Made by a program: the position numbers and the translations under genes
The notes under the pieces: generated by a model
What the model was told of the DNA's origin: nothing
What the model saw: the letters and a program-made list of their open reading frames with translations, nothing else
Databases searched by the model: none
In this document: piece after piece, positions 60,064 to 64,000 of the stretch
Layout of the letters: each line of letters begins with the position of its first letter
How positions within the stretch are numbered: the stretch's first letter is position 1
NCBI RefSeq assembly: GCF_002028425.1
Contig: NZ_CP020042.1
Coordinates: 1,550,001-1,614,000 of the forward strand
DNA: 64,000 nucleotides
Reading direction: 5' to 3'
Origin: Streptomyces katrae
GTDB lineage: Bacteria > Actinomycetota > Actinomycetes > Streptomycetales > Streptomycetaceae

Positions 60064-60076
60064 GCACACTGAGCGA
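60064..60076 (+). promoter_or_regulatory. Candidate BldD site before ssgB
   Basis: GCACACTGAGCGA keeps the core ACNCWGNG of the BldD consensus and differs at two outer positions. It lies 15 bases before the ssgB start, where binding would block transcription. ssgB is recalled as a BldD target. Confidence 0.4.
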
Positions 60077-60091
60077 AAGGCCCTGGCGCTT

Positions 60092-60505
60092 ATGAACACC
60101 ACGGTCAGCTGCGAGCTGCACCTGCGCCTCGTTGTGTCGAGCGAGTCCTCACTGCCTGTTCCCGCGGGCCTGCGGTATGACACGGCCGATCCCTACGCCG
60201 TGCACGCCACCTTCCACACCGGCGCCGAGGAGACGGTCGAATGGGTGTTCGCCCGCGACCTCCTCGCTGAGGGCCTCCACCGGCCTACCGGTACCGGCGA
60301 CGTCCGCGTCTGGCCGTCCCGCAGCCATGGTCAGGGCGTCGTCTGCATCGCCCTGAGCTCACCGGAGGGAGAAGCGCTGCTGGAAGCACCCGCCCGAGCC
60401 CTCGAGTCGTTCCTGAAGCGCACGGATGCCGCGGTCCCGCCCGGGACCGAGCACCGGCACTTCGACCTCGACAAGGAGCTCTCCCACATCCTGGCCGAAA
60501 GCTGA
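60092..60505 (+). CDS. ssgB: SsgB, sporulation-specific division protein
   Basis: Recruits FtsZ to future septum sites in aerial hyphae. The 137 residues equal the known SsgB length, and SsgB is nearly invariant among streptomycetes. The SALP fold shows VSCELHLRLVVSSESSLPVP, DPYAVHATFHTG and VEWVFARDLL. The ATG has AAAGG about 11 bases upstream; the longer frame is not conserved. Monocistronic, ended by the hairpin at 60524-60554. Links functionally to bldD in the same window. Confidence 0.96.
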   Translation: MNTTVSCELHLRLVVSSESSLPVPAGLRYDTADPYAVHATFHTGAEETVEWVFARDLLAEGLHRPTGTGDVRVWPSRSHGQGVVCIALSSPEGEALLEAPARALESFLKRTDAAVPPGTEHRHFDLDKELSHILAES

Positions 60506-60523
60506 GCCAGGCCCCCAGCCGCC

Positions 60524-60554
60524 CGGCACCGTCCGACTCGGGGCGACGGTGCCG
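60524..60554 (+). terminator. Terminator of ssgB
   Basis: A ten-base perfect stem (CGGCACCGTC and its complement) with an 11-base loop lies 18 bases after the ssgB stop. Confidence 0.75.
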
Positions 60555-60720
60555 CACGGACAACCCCATACGGCAGCACCGGCGCTGTCCCCGCGGGAGC
60601 CACCCGCGAGGGCGGCGCCGTCGCGCTGCCCGGGCGCCTTGTTGACGCCAACCGCTAGAGTCGGCCCCCAGCGGCGGCAGCGGCCCGTCGCCGCCAGGCC
60701 GGCATCCAGGGAGCGACCCC

Positions 60721-61335
60721 GTGCAGATCCCCCACGACACCCGTCGCGCGCTCGACGTCGTCGTCGCGCTGGTCAACACAGCGGCCGAGCCCGGCCGGCC
60801 CGACGGGCTGGCGGACGTCGCCGCCCTGCGCGGCTTCGTCAAGGAGTACGCGATCAGCGACGTCGGCGAGCTCACCGCCCGCGACCTCGCCGGGGTCCGG
60901 ACGGTACGGGGCAAGTTCGCCCAGGTCTTCGCCGCGCCGAACTCCCGCGCCGCGGCCGTGCTGATCAACGAGCTGGTGGCCACCGCCGGCACCACCCCCC
61001 GGCTGACCGACCACGACGGCTACGACTGGCACGTGCACTACTTCGCGCCGGGCGCCTCGGTGGGCGACCACCTGGCGGCGGACGGGGGCATGGCGCTGGC
61101 CTTCATCGTGGTCTCCGGCGAGCAGGAGCGGCTGCGCCGCTGCGAGGCCCCGGACTGCCGGCGGGCCTTCGTGGACCTCTCCCGCAACCGCTCGCGCCGC
61201 TACTGCGACAGCCGGACCTGCGGGAACCGGCTGCACGTGGCCGCGTACCGGGCGCGCCGCAAGGGTGCCGACAGCCACCCGGAGCACGCGTCAGAGCAGG
61301 TAGAGGTCGTGCACGGCGGCGAGCAGGAGCAGTAG
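60721..61335 (+). CDS. CGNR zinc-finger protein (probable transcription regulator)
   Basis: The 204 residues start at GTG 60721. An N-terminal ABATE (DUF1470-type) domain (about 1-125) is followed by the CGNR zinc finger with C141, C146, C162 and C167 (CEAPDCRRAF; YCDSRTCGNR). This architecture is typical of predicted DNA-binding regulators that sense small molecules. The C-terminal tail overlaps the converging small gene. Confidence 0.88.
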   Translation: MQIPHDTRRALDVVVALVNTAAEPGRPDGLADVAALRGFVKEYAISDVGELTARDLAGVRTVRGKFAQVFAAPNSRAAAVLINELVATAGTTPRLTDHDGYDWHVHYFAPGASVGDHLAADGGMALAFIVVSGEQERLRRCEAPDCRRAFVDLSRNRSRRYCDSRTCGNRLHVAAYRARRKGADSHPEHASEQVEVVHGGEQEQ

Positions 61336-61482
61336 CCCGATCACCGCCAGGAAGATCATCAGCGGCGGCTGGGACAGGGCGAAGAGGCAGCCGCGCGGTT
61401 CGGGGGGCCCGAGGGGCGCGGGGGCCTCGGCAACGGAAACGGGAACGGGAGCCTGCGGCTCACCCTGGGATGTGTCGAGCAT
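61291..61482 (-). CDS. Small membrane protein (63 residues)
   Basis: Beginning MLDTSQGEPQAP, with a C-terminal hydrophobic helix (LMIFLAVIGLLLLLAAVHDLY) near 42-61, split here as LMIFLAVIGL and LLLLAAVHDLY. An ATG at 61533 would add 17 residues; neither start has a good ribosome-binding site. It overlaps the end of the CGNR gene by 45 bases on the opposite strand. Function unknown; coding status is likely but not certain. Confidence 0.5.
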   Translation of the reverse strand: MLDTSQGEPQAPVPVSVAEAPAPLGPPEPRGCLFALSQPPLMIFLAVIGLLLLLAAVHDLYLL

Positions 61483-61613
61483 GTCGGGGCGATGATCGCG
61501 CAGTGCGACCCCCCGGCGCCCCCAACACGCCATGCGTCACACGGTAGTTAGCCGTCTCTCCTCACTTCGGGTGGTTTCCCCGGGCTTCTCCCGCGCGGGA
61601 GCGCTGCCGTGCG

Positions 61614-62033
61614 CTAGATGCCGTGCTTCTTGAGGATGGCCTCGATGTCGGAGAAGTCCTCCGCCGGAGCGCTCCGCGGCGTCGGGGACGGGCCGGCGGC
61701 CCCGCCGCCGAGGGCGGGCGCGGAGGCGGCCGGGGCGACGGCCCCGCGGGGCTTCGCCGCGCCCGCCTCGCCCGCCGCGCCGCGCCGTTCGAGCGCCCGG
61801 GTGGCCAGGAACAGCACCCAGGCCAGGGCCAGCAGCCCGAAGCCGATCCACACGGTCGGCTTGAAGACGACCCCGGACAGCCACTGCACCACCCCGGTCA
61901 GCACCAGGGCGACCGGCACCAGCGCGTACGCGGCGATCCGCACGGCCCTCAGGAACCGCCTGCGGTACGCGGTCACGGCGGCGATGCCCAGGCCCGCCGC
62001 GGACACCGCGGAACAAATGGTCTCGGCGAGCAT
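61614..62033 (-). CDS. Small integral membrane protein with Pro/Ala linker
   Basis: The 139 residues from ATG 62033 (GGAGG six bases upstream) have three hydrophobic segments (about 4-20, 29-50 and 58-75), an Ala/Gly/Pro-rich linker, and a C-terminal helix DFSDIEAILKKHGI. That final short motif resembles SHOCT-type C-terminal tails. Function unknown. Confidence 0.7.
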   Translation of the reverse strand: MLAETICSAVSAAGLGIAAVTAYRRRFLRAVRIAAYALVPVALVLTGVVQWLSGVVFKPTVWIGFGLLALAWVLFLATRALERRGAAGEAGAAKPRGAVAPAASAPALGGGAAGPSPTPRSAPAEDFSDIEAILKKHGI

Positions 62034-62196
62034 GCGGTCCTCCGGCGGTCTGCGGCGGGCGTTCTGTCCCTTCCATCCTGCACCGCCCGCCTCCGTCGCG
62101 GCCATGCCCGCGCGCCCGCCCGGCCCGATCTCCGGGACATCTCGGGGTCGGATCTCCTCCCCCGGTGCCGCACGGGTGGTCTGGGAGACTGTCCGT

Positions 62197-62694
62197 ATGA
62201 CCGATTCCGTGATCCTCGACGTCTGGTGCGAACTCCAGTGCCCGGACTGCCACAGCGCTCTGGACGACGTGCGCGCCCTGCGGGCCCGCTACGGCGACCG
62301 GCTGGACATCCGGCTGCGCCACTTCCCGCTGGAGAAGCACAAGCACGCCTTCGCCGCCGCGCAGGCCGCCGAGGAGGCCCTGGAGCAGGGGCAGGGCTGG
62401 CCGTACGCGGAGGCGGTACTGGCCAGGGCGGCCGAGCTCGGCGAGCGCGGCGAGGCCGTACTGCTCGACGCGGCCCGTGAACTGGGCCTGGACGCCGAGG
62501 AGTTCGACACCGCCCTGATCGACGGGCGGCACATCCTGATCGTCGACGCCGACCAGGCCGAGGGCAAGGCCATCGGCGTGACCGGCACCCCGACCTACGT
62601 GATCGGCGGCGAGCGCCTCGACGGCGGCAAGAGCCAGGAGGGCCTGCGCGCCCGGATCGAGGAGATCGCCGACCGGCTGCTGGCCGGCGGCTGA
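62197..62694 (+). CDS. DsbA-family thiol oxidoreductase, cytoplasmic
   Basis: The 165 residues have the thioredoxin-fold CxxC as C15-P-D-C18, the helical insertion, and the cis-Pro loop VTGTPTYVIGG. No signal peptide is present, so it is a cytoplasmic FrnE/DsbA-like protein, perhaps in mycothiol-linked detoxification (inference). ATG at 62197; divergent from the small membrane gene. Confidence 0.88.
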   Translation: MTDSVILDVWCELQCPDCHSALDDVRALRARYGDRLDIRLRHFPLEKHKHAFAAAQAAEEALEQGQGWPYAEAVLARAAELGERGEAVLLDAARELGLDAEEFDTALIDGRHILIVDADQAEGKAIGVTGTPTYVIGGERLDGGKSQEGLRARIEEIADRLLAGG

Positions 62695-62704
62695 GCCGGA
62701 GGGC

Positions 62705-63538
62705 TCAGAGGAGTTCCTTGGCGTAGTTCACCTCCGTGGTCCGGTAGCCGAGGGATTCGTACAGCCGCAGGGCCGGGGTGTTGTCGGCGAACACGTGCAG
62801 CGCCAGCAGGCGGTGGCCCCGCGCGATCGCGGCGCGCTCCGCGAGGAGCATCAGGTCCCGGCCGTGGCCGCGGCCCCGGTGCTCCTCGGCGACCGCGACG
62901 TCGTACACGTACGCCCCCGCGCCGCCCTCCCCGCGCGGCGCGAGCCACACGTGCCCGACCGGGGTCCCGGCCGCCTCCAGGACGGCGAAGGTGACGCCCG
63001 GGGTGTCCAGGCCGCGCGGGAGCTGCGCATCGTGGTCCGCCTCCGACTTGGCCCGCGCCTCCTGCGGCCGCATGCCCCGGGCCGTCCAGCTCGCCGCGTA
63101 CTCCGCGCGGGCACGGACGTCCCACGCCGCGTACTCGGCCTGCGTCATCGGCCGGCCCCGCACCCCTTCGGAGAGGGCCGGCGGGTCCTGGGGGAGCTCC
63201 TTGGCCATGTTCCGGCCCGTTTCCGCGTATCCCAGGGACCCGGCGAGCCGCAGGCCGCCCGGGGAGCCCGCCGGGACGGAGATCCGCACCCGGCGGCAGC
63301 CCCAGCCGCGCAGCACCTCCTCGGCGGCCAGCGCGGCGACCGTGGCGCGGCCGCGGCGGCGGTCCGCCTCGTCGATGGCCAGGTCGCGGATCTCCCCCAG
63401 CGTCGGCCCGAAGGGCGTGTCGGCGGCGATCAGGAGCGTTCCGACCCGCCTGCTGTTGACGCGGACCTCATACGGGCGCGAGCGCCCGCCGCCCCCGCTG
63501 TGCTGAAGCGGCCCGGTCGGCCGCAGGGTGGTGGTCAT
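62705..63538 (-). CDS. Tandem GNAT-domain acetyltransferase
   Basis: The 277 residues hold two GNAT folds. The first (about 20-115) has LAIDEADRRRGRATVAALAAEE. The second (about 130-277) has VAVEEHRGRGHGRDLMLLAE and NTPALRLYESLGYRTTE. The second acetyl-CoA site (RGRGHG) is canonical; the first (RRRGRA) is looser and may be structural. Mycothiol synthase has a similar two-domain plan, but this lacks enough length and motifs to call it. Substrate unknown. Confidence 0.8.
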   Translation of the reverse strand: MTTTLRPTGPLQHSGGGGRSRPYEVRVNSRRVGTLLIAADTPFGPTLGEIRDLAIDEADRRRGRATVAALAAEEVLRGWGCRRVRISVPAGSPGGLRLAGSLGYAETGRNMAKELPQDPPALSEGVRGRPMTQAEYAAWDVRARAEYAASWTARGMRPQEARAKSEADHDAQLPRGLDTPGVTFAVLEAAGTPVGHVWLAPRGEGGAGAYVYDVAVAEEHRGRGHGRDLMLLAERAAIARGHRLLALHVFADNTPALRLYESLGYRTTEVNYAKELL

Positions 63539-63606
63539 CCGTCCCGTTCTACCCGCCGCGCGCCGGTGTCACCCGGGCGGGGGGCTCAGGGGGGCTCAAG
63601 GGGGGC

Positions 63607-64000
63607 TCAGGGGTCGATGTCGGACGCCGCGCGCTCCTCGAAGACCCGCATGGCCTTGGCGGTGACCGGGCCGGGGGCGGCGGGCAGGACGCGGCCGTCG
63701 ATGCGGTGGACGGCCTGGACGTCGCGCAGGGTGGAGGTCAGGAAGACCTCCTCGGCCCGCTCCAGGACGTCGAGGGGCAGGTCGGTCTCGTGGGCGCCGG
63801 TCCATTCGGCGGCCAGGGCGCGGGTGATGCCCGCGAGGCAGCCGGAGGCCACGGGCGGGGTGTGCAGTTCGCCGTCGAGGACGACGAAGACGTTGGAGCC
63901 GGTGCCCTCGCAGAGCTGCCCCACCGTGTTGGCGAAAAGGGCCTCGGAGGCGCCCGCCCGGTTCGCCCGGGCGAGGGCGACCACGTTCTCGGCGTAGGAG
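63607..64000 (-). CDS. Partial class IV aminotransferase (aminodeoxychorismate lyase-like)
   Basis: The C-terminal 131 residues are in the window; the gene continues past the right edge. The fold-type IV PLP signature is visible: EALFANTVGQLCEGTGSNVF, with the cofactor-binding Glu, then GCLAGITRALAAEW and EVFLTSTLRDVQAV. This is 4-amino-4-deoxychorismate lyase (folate) or a D-amino-acid/branched-chain aminotransferase. PabC is the usual occupant at this locus. Confidence 0.85.
   Translation of the reverse strand, partial: SYAENVVALARANRAGASEALFANTVGQLCEGTGSNVFVVLDGELHTPPVASGCLAGITRALAAEWTGAHETDLPLDVLERAEEVFLTSTLRDVQAVHRIDGRVLPAAPGPVTAKAMRVFEERAASDIDP

Overview
The window is chromosomal DNA from a Streptomyces species. 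The grounds are very high G+C, heavy use of GTG and occasional TTG starts, many four-base GTGA/ATGA start-stop overlaps, and two developmental genes confined to sporulating actinomycetes: bldD (3565-4065) and ssgB (60092-60505). The gene order, from the pyr operon and bldD through rel, secDF, ruvABC and pdxST to ssgB, matches from memory the S. coelicolor SCO1480s-SCO1540s region, so most of the window is vertically inherited core chromosome.

Layout. 1-3335 (minus): pyrR-pyrB-pyrC and a partial membrane gene (pyrimidine synthesis), with a PyrR-type RNA hairpin in the leader. 3493-4065 (plus): bldD behind a consensus BldD operator. 4224-11454 (minus): nusB, efp, an M24 peptidase homologue, a P-loop protein and the aro cluster (aroE, aroC, aroK, aroB, aroQ), much of it translationally coupled. 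11461-18035 (minus): mltG, ruvX, alaS, two small membrane/envelope proteins and rpsD. 18058-19020 (plus): a DUF2470 gene under a probable DmdR/IdeR iron box. 19014-21450: a secreted HNH lipoprotein gene and, just upstream of its start codon, an intact IS1182-family element. 21628-25799 (minus): rarA, a VKOR-family protein, hisS and a metallo-hydrolase. 25952-29640 (plus): a membrane-anchored cyclophilin, a DUF349 protein and a PIG-V-like mannosyltransferase. 29719-44815 (minus): rel, apt, secF-secD-yajC, ruvB-ruvA-ruvC, yebC, pdxT-pdxS, a LemA-like protein, then pimA, a PIM acyltransferase and pgsA. 45070-49640 (plus): an EF-G-like GTPase with altered G motifs, an unknown membrane protein and a DUF1992 protein. 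49637-52252 (minus): HIT protein and thrS. 52474-64000: GNAT enzymes, a coupled pair containing a PD-(D/E)XK-like DUF4365 protein, a DnaQ-type exonuclease, two identical tRNA-Val(CAC) genes, a SRPBCC protein, a large frameshifted membrane protein, a TIGR02611 protein, ssgB, a CGNR zinc-finger regulator, small membrane proteins, a cytoplasmic DsbA-like protein and a partial aminodeoxychorismate lyase-like gene.

How the genes work together. The region supplies nucleotides (pyr, apt), chorismate (aro), PLP (pdxST), charged tRNAs (alaS, hisS, thrS), translation factors, Sec export, Holliday-junction processing and phosphatidylinositol mannosides, alongside the (p)ppGpp and c-di-GMP/BldD switches that time development. 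The only clear mobile element is the IS1182-type insertion. The less understood loci are the DUF4365 pair, the EF-G-like GTPase, the M24 homologue lacking normal metal ligands and the frameshifted membrane gene. No CRISPR array, prophage or biosynthetic gene cluster was seen.
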